In this document: piece by piece, positions 57,638-64,000 of the stretch
Layout: each line of letters starts with the position of its first letter
Numbering within the stretch: the first letter of the stretch is position 1
Origin: Colwellia sp. 12G3
GTDB taxonomy: Bacteria; Pseudomonadota; Gammaproteobacteria; Enterobacterales; Alteromonadaceae
Assembly (NCBI RefSeq): GCF_002836775.1
Contig: NZ_PJAQ01000066.1
Coordinates: 186,001-250,000, forward strand
Length of the DNA stretch: 64,000 nucleotides
Direction: 5' to 3'
Notes under the pieces: generated by a model
Database searches by the model: none
Seen by the model: the letters and a program-made list of their open reading frames with translations, nothing else
What the model was told of the DNA's origin: nothing
Made by a program: the position numbers and the translations under genes

Positions 57638-57892
57638 TGGTGATATTGTCAGGTGTTTTCATTGCGAGTTAAACTCGGCTTTGATGGATTACTAACCCGT
57701 AATTAAACTATTTTATTACAGGTGAAGTCAGCAGTTCTTCTGGCCTGAAACGACAATAAACCTTGTTAAGAACGTGCTAGTTGGGAAGTTTTTAAGGGGC
57801 GTGGGTCAACTATTATGAGCGACTTTTACTCATGTCGTGGATAATAAGTACGGGTAAACAATTATATTTTAATAATATATGGGGTAAAACTA
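57638..57892. other. Convergent intergenic region
   Basis: About 250 nt between a plus-strand and a minus-strand gene, followed by the hairpin at 57893-57930. Apart from short chance inverted repeats I see nothing. Confidence 0.4.
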
Positions 57893-57930
57893 AGCACTTA
57901 TTCTGTGTATGAAAAAACATAATAAGTGCT
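57893..57930 (-). terminator. Terminator of the DUF3718 gene
   Basis: AGCACTTATT and AATAAGTGCT pair across an 18-nt loop; on the minus strand TAGTTTTACC follows. Confidence 0.65.
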
Positions 57931-57947
57931 ATTGTTTACTCGCATAA

Positions 57948-58301
57948 TTATGACTCTGTAAAGGTCACATTGATTTTATCAGTAACGGCTACATCAGTAA
58001 TACTAACGTCACCAATACTTTTTTGTAGTTGAGCCGCAGTTTTCGTTGCGCCATTTTTTTCAGCAAACGTAATAATATCATCACCATTACACATCACTTT
58101 TAAGGCAACAGTTTTACCTTGTAAACGGTAAGATTTTAGTGCTGAATTCAATTTGAATACTTTATTGCTTTGAGCTGCTTTACATACATCAACTAATGCA
58201 GTGTCCATAAATGACGTAGTAGTTGCTTGGCTTGGTAAGCTGAATGCTAATGCAGGAACAGCTGTAACTAATGCGATAAGAGTTGTTTTAATTGTAGTCA
58301 T
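57948..58301 (-). CDS. DUF3718 family secreted protein
   Basis: 117 residues from the ATG at 58301, preceded by GGAGA at 6 nt; an in-frame start at 58349 would add 16 residues without a site. A signal peptide (about 1-27, cleavage near SQA-TT) is followed by a compact domain with one Cys pair (Cys39 in DVCKAAQ and the Cys in VMCNGDD). The sequence LVDVCKAAQSN...LKSYRL...VALKVMCNG is characteristic of DUF3718, a small exported family of Shewanella and Colwellia relatives with no assigned function. Confidence 0.8.
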   Translation of the reverse strand: MTTIKTTLIALVTAVPALAFSLPSQATTTSFMDTALVDVCKAAQSNKVFKLNSALKSYRLQGKTVALKVMCNGDDIITFAEKNGATKTAAQLQKSIGDVSITDVAVTDKINVTFTES

Positions 58302-58920
58302 GGTATTCTCCAAATGTTTTAGTTTACGAAACATTATTGCTTCGCTCATATTTAAAATTATTTTTCTTCTTTGTGATTAGACTGTTACAAGTGCTGTGCC
58401 ACTCTTGAATACTATTTTATTTCATTGATAAATAAGGTTTTTGTTTCACGGTGGAATAAATTACATTATCAGGATATTATATGTCATGCGATTAAGTGGT
58501 TTAATTGACCACAGTGATGGCTAAATTAACCATGGGGGTAAGTTACTACAAATGAAGTTATGTTAAAGTGTTTGATGGTGTAATATTGGGTGTTTAAATG
58601 TTTTCGTTACCGGTCTCTTTGAGCCGGCGTTGACTTAAGTAGACCTAAAGCGGAACTGATAGCTAATGTCTCCTCTGGGCACTGAAAATCAAAAAAACAT
58701 CTAAAAAGCAAAAGTTTCCTGTGATAGTGAGGGGATCAGTTCCTTTTAGCTGATATCATCCCCTTAACTACAAGGAAGTACCGAGAATAAAGTACCAAGA
58801 GTAAGTGATCGGCAGTAACAAACTAAGCTAGTCACGTTAAAGTCCTTAATAACGACTATTAATTTATATCTCATCAAAACTAATCCATAACTAATCGATC
58901 ACTAAGCTGTCACTAATTTT
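58302..58920 (+). other. Long gene-free region with competing hairpins
   Basis: About 620 nt. At 58652-58660 GGAACTGAT can pair with ATCAGTTCC (58735-58743), which overlaps another stem formed by GGGGATCAG (58731-58739) with CTGATATCATCCCC. Another hairpin is at 58612-58629 (CCGGTCTC-TTT-GAGCCGG). No ORF or known RNA family is recognised. It may be an RNA gene or the leader of the exonuclease gene. Confidence 0.4.
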
Positions 58921-59532
58921 ATGAATGCAAACTCTTTAATAATTCTCGATTTTGAAACAACAGGTCTTTCACCCGATAATGGCGATAGAGCCATTGAGAT
59001 AGGCGCGGTAAAACTTGAAAATGGTGTGGTAACTGAGCGCTTTCAAGAGTTGATGTATCCGGGTCGACCCGTCAGTTATTTTATTGCCGATTACACTGGC
59101 ATCACCAATGAAATGCTTAGTAAAGCAGCACCATGTGATGAAGTGATGCTGCGTTTTGCCGACTTTATTCAAGGGCAAAACCTCGTCGCTCATAATGCCT
59201 CGTTTGATAAACGTTTTTTAGACAGTGAGCTAAAGCGCATATCGTCAGGTTATGATGGTCAGTTCGCTTGTTCGTTATTACTCTCTCGTCGATTATATCA
59301 AAGCGCACCGAATCATAAGTTAGGCACATTGATTAACTATAAAGGCATTGCCTCAAATGGCAGTTTCCATAGAGCGTTATACGATTCTGAAATGACGGCA
59401 AAACTCTGGTTAGCCATGTTAGATGATATTCAGCACGAAGCGGGTATTGATGCAGTACCTTTCTCATTGATCCAAAAGTTAACTAAAGCAACTAAAGCGA
59501 ATGTTGGTAAGGTTTTAGCTAGTTGTCGTTAA
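58921..59532 (+). CDS. DEDDh-type 3'-5' exonuclease, DnaQ-like
   Basis: A 203-residue exonuclease. Exo I is LDFETTGLSP with Asp10 and Glu12, Exo II NLVAHNASFDKRFLD, and Exo III HRALYDSEMTAKL with the His and Asp. No DNA polymerase-binding tail like that of the epsilon subunit is seen, and the C-terminus (about 175-203) is a short basic helical extension. This class includes single-stranded DNA and RNA trimming enzymes (RNase T, ExoX-like). The substrate is not predicted. It is monocistronic and ends at a bidirectional terminator. Confidence 0.9.
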   Translation: MNANSLIILDFETTGLSPDNGDRAIEIGAVKLENGVVTERFQELMYPGRPVSYFIADYTGITNEMLSKAAPCDEVMLRFADFIQGQNLVAHNASFDKRFLDSELKRISSGYDGQFACSLLLSRRLYQSAPNHKLGTLINYKGIASNGSFHRALYDSEMTAKLWLAMLDDIQHEAGIDAVPFSLIQKLTKATKANVGKVLASCR

Positions 59533-59602
59533 ATCGTTATTCTCAGCATACTGAAGCGCTATTAATTGCTAGTATTTATTTTTTAGCTACTTCAATATAA
59601 AG

Positions 59603-59638
59603 AAAACCCGATGCAAGTTGCCTTGTATCGGGTTTTTA
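59603..59638. terminator. Bidirectional terminator between exonuclease and third subtilase
   Basis: AAAACCCGATGCAAG and CTTGTATCGGGTTTT form a 15-bp stem (one G-T) with loop TTGC. A- and T-rich flanks serve the convergent genes. Confidence 0.88.
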
Positions 59639-59665
59639 GTTTGACTTACTAAGTCATGATTTTAC

Positions 59666-62038
59666 TTATGGGTTATAAGTTACGTCTAAGCTAACACCGC
59701 TTGCTGCAGAGTAACCGTAAACACCTATATGCCAAGTATCAGCTACTGGATTAGTAAATGCACAGGCTTCAGTGTTGCCACTTTTGTACGGACGACAGTC
59801 ATAAGTTGATGAAGTAGGTTGAGAGCCACGTCTAATATACATATCCGCATCACCCGTACCGCCACTCATAGCAAAATCTAATGTTGCCATGCCTGCAGGA
59901 ACGTCAATGGTGTAGTATGTCCAAGCTCTTCGAGCAACGCTAATATCTGTTACTGAAGCACTGCCACCAGTAGCGCCGCCACCCGTAGTCGGCTCAGTGA
60001 AACTACCTGTTAAGCTAACACCGGTAAATGCTGAGTAAGCAATCACTTTAACATGGTAAGTACCCGCTTGAGCGCTAGCGATTGGGCAGCTTTCTATGTT
60101 GCCACCTTTATAAGGACGACAATCATAGCTAGTACTTGTTGGTGCTGAGCCAAATTTAACGTAAAGATCAGCATCACCTGTACCATCAGCCATAGCAAAG
60201 TTTAACTCAGTGGCACCAGCAGGAACTTCCATAGTAAAGCTAAGTTCTGTGCTTGAGCCAAGATTAGTTTTCGCTACACCATTAGTAAGGGTATTGCCTG
60301 TTGGTGGTGGAGGAGGAGTTGTACCGCCGCCACAACTCGCTGCTAACGCATCAGACGCTGCTTTTGCTTGTACTAAGCCAAAACCTGTTTTGTCATCACG
60401 ACCTGCTGCACCTAAATCAACCGCAGTATTTTTTAATGCACTACGTACATCGTCGGCAGTACAGTTCGGGTTATTGCTCCATACCAATGCGGCAACACCA
60501 GTTACATGAGGCGTAGCCATAGAAGTACCATTGTAATAGGCATAATCTTGCGAGCCATTAACGGTTAAGCTAGCGTTAGTTCCTAATTGAGTCATTAGTT
60601 GTTGACCTAATGCACGGCTAACAGAAACGGTTGGCACGGTTACATCTGTATTTGCATCAACTAAGAAAGGATTTTGTAAGCCAGGTCGAGTACTGTCACT
60701 ATAAACGATAACAGCAGAGGCGCCGGCATCAGCACACGCTTTCGCAGGGTTGATTTCAGGGTAGTTACTACCCTTTTGGTTATCATTACGCTCAGCTAAA
60801 CAAATGTTGCCATTGACGTTTGAACAGCTGTAGCTGCTACCTGAAATGGTACAGCTTGATAATACGCCATTGGCAGCACCATCAACATTGCTAACAACGA
60901 AGTTACCAGCACTTTGTATGTAATGCGTTTGAGGAACGACACTGTCATTACCATAAGTTGTTGAACCGACAGTAATAAAACCTAAACGACCGTCACCAGC
61001 AACTGTTGATAAAATAGCTTCACCAGGTGCAGATACTTCAACTTGACTCGTATATTGTGAAAATTCAGCATGTTGGTTATTGCTGTCTAAAGCGCCAACA
61101 GCCATTACCACGTCGTAAGACGCTGGATATGAGAGAGTAGCGTCACCATCATTACCAGAAGCGGCAATTAATAATACGCCAGTATCGGCAGCAGCTTGTA
61201 ATGCATTTTTTTCAGTAACACTTGAACCTGCACCACCTAAACTCATATTAACAACTTTAGCGCCATTGCTTACACAAGTATCCACTGCGTCAGATAAGTC
61301 ACCAGAGTAACCCCAACCTGCTTCGTTAAATACTTTAACAATATGAAGGTTAACGTTAGTGCTTGGTAAAATACCGACAACACCTTCGCTGTTATTTACG
61401 CCAGCAATAGTACCTGCTACGTGCGTTCCGTGAGAACCACCGTTTTGATACCAGTTACCTGTACCTGAGTTATTCGTACCCGATGCATTATTTGCATTTA
61501 AATCAGGGTTAGATTGTTCGTAACCTGAGTCAATAATACACACTGTCATGTTCGATGCATCAGTGTCTGTTAATTGATCAGATTGAGTTTTTGATATGCC
61601 CCAAGGTTGGTTTTGCGCCATTAAAAAACGTTGATAATCTGGTTCAATCGATACAACAGAAGGGTGTTTGCGTAGTTTCTCAATGAATTTTTCAACATCT
61701 TTTACCGAATGCATTTCATCAAGCGCGATTACGTGGCTATTATTTTTTAATATTTTAACGTGCTTTAAATTTAAGCCGATTTTTTTAGCTAGACCTGGAG
61801 GAACCGTCTTACCTTGCTTCTTGTCTTTAAAGGTAATAATTAATCTGTCAGTGTAATCAGTACGTGCAAGTTTTTGCTCTGCTCGCCACTGTGCAAAATT
61901 TAACGTTGAAGATTGTGCCGCAGTCACTTTGTTTACTTTATTAAGTTGCGCCTGAGGTGCTGCATTACTCGCGGCACTAGTCACGGCTAAAACTGATAAG
62001 GCTATGGTACTTAGTACAAGCTTGTTATTATTTTTCAT
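59666..62038 (-). CDS. Secreted S8 subtilase with PA insert and two PPC domains
   Basis: A 790-residue preproprotease: signal peptide (1-27), an inhibitor I9 prodomain (about 60-140, with SVVSIEPDYQRF), a catalytic domain with Asp170 (IIDSGYEQS), His203 (GSHGTHVAG), oxyanion Asn296 (AASGNDG) and Ser506 (GTSMATPHV), and a PA domain of about 110 residues (about 370-480). A proline linker (about 573-580) leads to two PPC domains (about 590-685 and 695-790), each with GTGDAD(L/M)Y and YDCRPYK. It is a relative of the first subtilase at 33976-35808, but has a different C-terminal cargo. Both genes share the 37-nt upstream element. PPC domains are usually removed during secretion or help bind insoluble protein. 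Confidence 0.96.
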   Translation of the reverse strand: MKNNNKLVLSTIALSVLAVTSAASNAAPQAQLNKVNKVTAAQSSTLNFAQWRAEQKLARTDYTDRLIITFKDKKQGKTVPPGLAKKIGLNLKHVKILKNNSHVIALDEMHSVKDVEKFIEKLRKHPSVVSIEPDYQRFLMAQNQPWGISKTQSDQLTDTDASNMTVCIIDSGYEQSNPDLNANNASGTNNSGTGNWYQNGGSHGTHVAGTIAGVNNSEGVVGILPSTNVNLHIVKVFNEAGWGYSGDLSDAVDTCVSNGAKVVNMSLGGAGSSVTEKNALQAAADTGVLLIAASGNDGDATLSYPASYDVVMAVGALDSNNQHAEFSQYTSQVEVSAPGEAILSTVAGDGRLGFITVGSTTYGNDSVVPQTHYIQSAGNFVVSNVDGAANGVLSSCTISGSSYSCSNVNGNICLAERNDNQKGSNYPEINPAKACADAGASAVIVYSDSTRPGLQNPFLVDANTDVTVPTVSVSRALGQQLMTQLGTNASLTVNGSQDYAYYNGTSMATPHVTGVAALVWSNNPNCTADDVRSALKNTAVDLGAAGRDDKTGFGLVQAKAASDALAASCGGGTTPPPPPTGNTLTNGVAKTNLGSSTELSFTMEVPAGATELNFAMADGTGDADLYVKFGSAPTSTSYDCRPYKGGNIESCPIASAQAGTYHVKVIAYSAFTGVSLTGSFTEPTTGGGATGGSASVTDISVARRAWTYYTIDVPAGMATLDFAMSGGTGDADMYIRRGSQPTSSTYDCRPYKSGNTEACAFTNPVADTWHIGVYGYSAASGVSLDVTYNP

Positions 62039-62179
62039 CTGATATTGACTCCATCATTTGTGTTTAACGTTTATTACAGCAGCCCTATGACTAATGTTTT
62101 ACGTATTATTTTTATGAGGTAGTTTAAGACTTTAGCAAAAACCAACGTTTATCAGATTGAATCTTTAGGCACTATTTAA

Positions 62180-62216
62180 CTAGTAAATTACCGACAGGTT
62201 TTAACAAAAAACCGAC
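62180..62216 (-). promoter_or_regulatory. Candidate operator shared with the first subtilase gene
   Basis: Read on the minus strand it has two GTCGGT half-sites 21 bp apart and ends TTTACTAG. It matches 33752-33788 at 28 of 37 positions. It lies about 140 nt upstream of the subtilase start at 62038, in the same orientation as the other copy to its gene. Confidence 0.6.
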
Positions 62217-62317
62217 GTTTGTTTATGCGAAACTGTTGAAAATAGGAGGCTGGCTGTGTTTTGTCGCTTTTATCTGAAAAACTGTCATGCTTTTTATGAA
62301 GGACGTTTACTCATAAA

Positions 62318-62631
62318 TATACTCGTTCCTCTTGAAGATGCAGGTTTCAGCTGGAATTATAAACGCCTTTAGGCAAGGCATTGATTGAAGAGAATAGTTA
62401 TTCTATTGTCGAAATCAATAACGCAGCATAAAGCGTTTATAAACCAGCCCTTTGGGGAAGCCTGAGCAAAACATACTCATCGTTACATTTGTTTTTAAGG
62501 ACGCTACATGGATGGTGTTGTTAGAGAATGCAGGAGCACATTCTCCTGAGTGACCCTTAACAAAAAAATGTGCCTTGATTATGATTCGCTCAAGTTTCCT
62601 GAAACGAGCATCTTCAAGTGGAGCGGGTATA
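62318..62631 (+). repeat. Dispersed palindrome-ended repeat, copy 3, with expanded centre
   Basis: It begins TATACTCGTTCCTCTTGAAG and ends CTTCAAGTGGAGCGGGTATA, a good terminal inverted repeat. It is homologous to copies 1 and 2 except for about 50 extra bases near 62510-62560, which carry a small hairpin CAGGAG-CACATT-CTCCTG. A 79-codon frame inside (62415-62654, minus) is not a gene. It lies between the M35 prodomain-like gene and the third subtilase. Confidence 0.86.
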
Positions 62632-62732
62632 ATAGCGATTTGAGTAATCATCATTTCTAATTGACTTTATAAAAAGTAACAAGGTTTAAAGGTGGCGTTT
62701 TCTACTAAGCGAACCGTATTTCGCTTAATTTT

Positions 62733-63236
62733 TTATTTGGACACTTTAATGCTGAGCTGGTTAGTTGAACATTGGTTTGTTAAAGACACTTCATGGTGCA
62801 GGTAATGCCAATTTTTTGGGGCTAACTGAACGGTATATTCGCCCGGCGTTATTGAATAGGCTTGTGTTAAATCAAGTGTTATTTCTACTTTGTCTTTCGC
62901 TGAGAATACTAAATAATCTTCAATAGACGGGCTAGAACGTTTTACCATCATGCCGTTATAAACTAACAGCTCACCGACATGATCTTTAATGATAAATAAA
63001 TCGGATAAAAAACCTTCAAACGGGGTATACCAGCTTAAGAGCTGTAATTTATGTTCAGTTAAGTTTGTTACGGTAAAGGTAAGATAAACACCGTGACTTA
63101 ACTTTTGCTCTACGGATGCTGATATTTCGCATCGAAAAGGCTCAACACCTACAGTTTTAATATCCACAGGTGTATGTCCTTCGACTGAATGAGTAATAAA
63201 AATGAATAAAATGATAGCAAAAAATGATTTTTTCAA
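62733..63236 (-). CDS. Stand-alone M35 prodomain-like protein, putative inhibitor or chaperone
   Basis: A 167-residue secreted protein; TTG start at 63236 after GAGAAG, signal peptide about 1-20. Residues 30-150 follow the layout I recall for the N-terminal propeptide of bacterial deuterolysin-like M35 proteases: LSWYTPFEGFLSDLFIIKDHVG, LVYNGMMVKRSSPS, then LDLTQAYSITPGEYTVQL. It lies 97 nt after the stop of an M35 protease gene on the same strand. A free prodomain could act as a folding helper or a periplasmic inhibitor protecting the producer. The function is inferred. Other explanations include a fragment of an ancient duplicated protease. Confidence 0.7.
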   Translation of the reverse strand: MKKSFFAIILFIFITHSVEGHTPVDIKTVGVEPFRCEISASVEQKLSHGVYLTFTVTNLTEHKLQLLSWYTPFEGFLSDLFIIKDHVGELLVYNGMMVKRSSPSIEDYLVFSAKDKVEITLDLTQAYSITPGEYTVQLAPKNWHYLHHEVSLTNQCSTNQLSIKVSK

Positions 63237-63333
63237 AAGCTTCTCGTTGGCTAAAGAACAAAAATCCAGACAAAGAGTTTTATCTGGATTTTCTATTATA
63301 GCTTATTTATTTTTCAGTTTTATTCATAAGTCA
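63237..63333 (-). terminator. Hairpin between the M35 protease and its prodomain-like gene
   Basis: AATCCAGA (63263-63270) and TCTGGATT (63283-63290) form an 8-bp stem with a 12-nt loop. On the minus strand TTTTGTTCTTT follows, so it may end most transcripts of the protease while allowing some read-through into the downstream gene. Confidence 0.65.
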
Positions 63334-64000
63334 TTAATTTTGATTTGGCGTATTTTCCGCAAAATATTCATGACTATCCGCATTGTTTAACGCTTGATCA
63401 GGATCTGAATTCGCTAAGCTCTGTGCACCAGATTGGCCATAAACAACATCATCTGTACCAGCAACGGCATTAAAATGACTTAACTCATGAATAATTGTGC
63501 CAGCTCTAGAGTCAGTACCTAATTCATTAGCACTCCAAAAAGCGTTACACATATAAACTTTATAAGGTTGATTTGGGTAAACATAGGCAAAGTACGATTT
63601 TTTACAACTACAGTCAAACGTAATTGGCTTAGTATCTATCGCATCATTTATCGCATCAAAGTGGGCAACGGCAGTGTTGTAGCGAGCAGATGTCGCATTA
63701 CCAAACCAAGTGTCGTAACGTGAAGACGTATTATTTGCTGAATGAGCATTTAAGTATGAAACAGAGCTATTTGCTATTTGGTCTGCAGCACCTAAAGCAC
63801 TAATAAGTTCAGTTTTTTGTCCTGCACTACAGCGACCAGTAAAACAAGTTCCACCGATACAGTCACTAGAAGTTCCACCGCCAGGTTTACCTTTGTTCGC
63901 TGTTGTTCCCTTTGATTCAAAACCTTCTAAATAAATATAAGCAGCATTTGATTGCAGTTTTTCAGCTTTCTTTTGCTGGCCTTTATTGCTAAACAAATGG
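63334..64000 (-). CDS. M35 deuterolysin-type metalloprotease (5' part outside window)
   Basis: The frame is open to the window edge, so the N-terminus (signal and prodomain) is missing; about 222 residues are visible. The zinc site is HELSH, about 55 residues before the end, with the M35 extension GTDDVVYG about 12 residues later (aspartate as third ligand). Cysteines are frequent (SSDCIGGTCFTGRC; FDCSCKK; YMCNAF), as expected for disulphide-linked Lys-N-like enzymes. The last residues are NADSHEYFAENTPNQN. Members of this branch cut before Lys and are secreted. It is followed by a prodomain-like gene. Confidence 0.92.
   Translation of the reverse strand, partial: HLFSNKGQQKKAEKLQSNAAYIYLEGFESKGTTANKGKPGGGTSSDCIGGTCFTGRCSAGQKTELISALGAADQIANSSVSYLNAHSANNTSSRYDTWFGNATSARYNTAVAHFDAINDAIDTKPITFDCSCKKSYFAYVYPNQPYKVYMCNAFWSANELGTDSRAGTIIHELSHFNAVAGTDDVVYGQSGAQSLANSDPDQALNNADSHEYFAENTPNQN

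Noticed and set aside
62415-62654. 79-codon frame on the minus strand near the third subtilase
   Set aside because: It lies within the dispersed repeat copy 3; the other copies do not keep the frame.
1-64000. CRISPR arrays, prophage and integrase genes
   Set aside because: No regularly spaced direct repeats, phage structural proteins, integrase or transposase were seen.

Overview
The window reads as a chromosomal segment of a cold-adapted marine gammaproteobacterium of the Alteromonadales, most likely Colwelliaceae (Colwellia or a close relative). The grounds are the AT-rich composition, housekeeping proteins close to those of Escherichia coli but with typical Alteromonadales neighbourhoods, and a heavy load of secreted proteases and multi-domain sensors. 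This placement comes from recalled protein similarity; no search was run. I see no rRNA, prophage, CRISPR array or transposase gene.

Layout. 1-6049: a PAQR/hemolysin III membrane protein (cut by the window edge), a small EF-hand protein, then a probable operon of a secreted S33 peptidase, an ABC exporter pair, an ECF-type sigma factor and a four-helix membrane protein. 6058-12096: the first copy of a dispersed repeat, glyA, then nrdR-ribD-ribE-ribBA ending at a very strong terminator. 12205-14939: a three-gene unit of a pyroglutamyl-peptidase-like exported protein with Ser at the Cys position and two PepSY membrane proteins. 15123-24325: cspA, valS, holC, pepA and divergent lptF-lptG, with a second copy of the repeat between pepA and holC. 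24595-29590: an RND efflux pump and adaptor, divergent from a TetR regulator, with two palindromic operators between them. 29651-30058: a tRNA promoter, a decayed tRNA-Leu(UAA)-like remnant and an intact tRNA-Leu(CAA), followed by ppiC.

31060-44282 is the sensory and protease accessory region. It holds an orphan histidine kinase, a solute-binding protein, two subtilases (one with a tandem DTIIWRMN tail), a giant propeller/Y_Y_Y sensor with a degenerate GGDEF domain, and a convergent hybrid kinase carrying receiver and AraC domains. 44591-47038: selD-mnmH (tRNA 2-selenouridine synthesis) and a broken isochorismatase-like remnant. 47602-55220: a self-contained sigma-54 circuit of a palindromic upstream site, a -24/-12 promoter, an HlyD-ABC exporter, an NtrC-type regulator and its kinase. 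55528-64000: a minimal M9 collagenase-like protease, a secreted coiled-coil protein, a DUF3718 protein, a DEDDh exonuclease, a third subtilase, the third repeat copy, and a deuterolysin-type M35 protease (cut by the window edge) followed by a separate gene resembling an M35 prodomain.

How the parts may work together. Five secreted endoproteases (three S8, one M9-like, one M35) plus an S33 peptidase suggest a protein-degrading lifestyle. Two of the three subtilase genes share a 37-nt upstream element (28 of 37 identical) with TGTCG-type half-sites 21 bp apart, which suggests common control. The sensors next to the protease genes are candidate regulators, but that link is inference.
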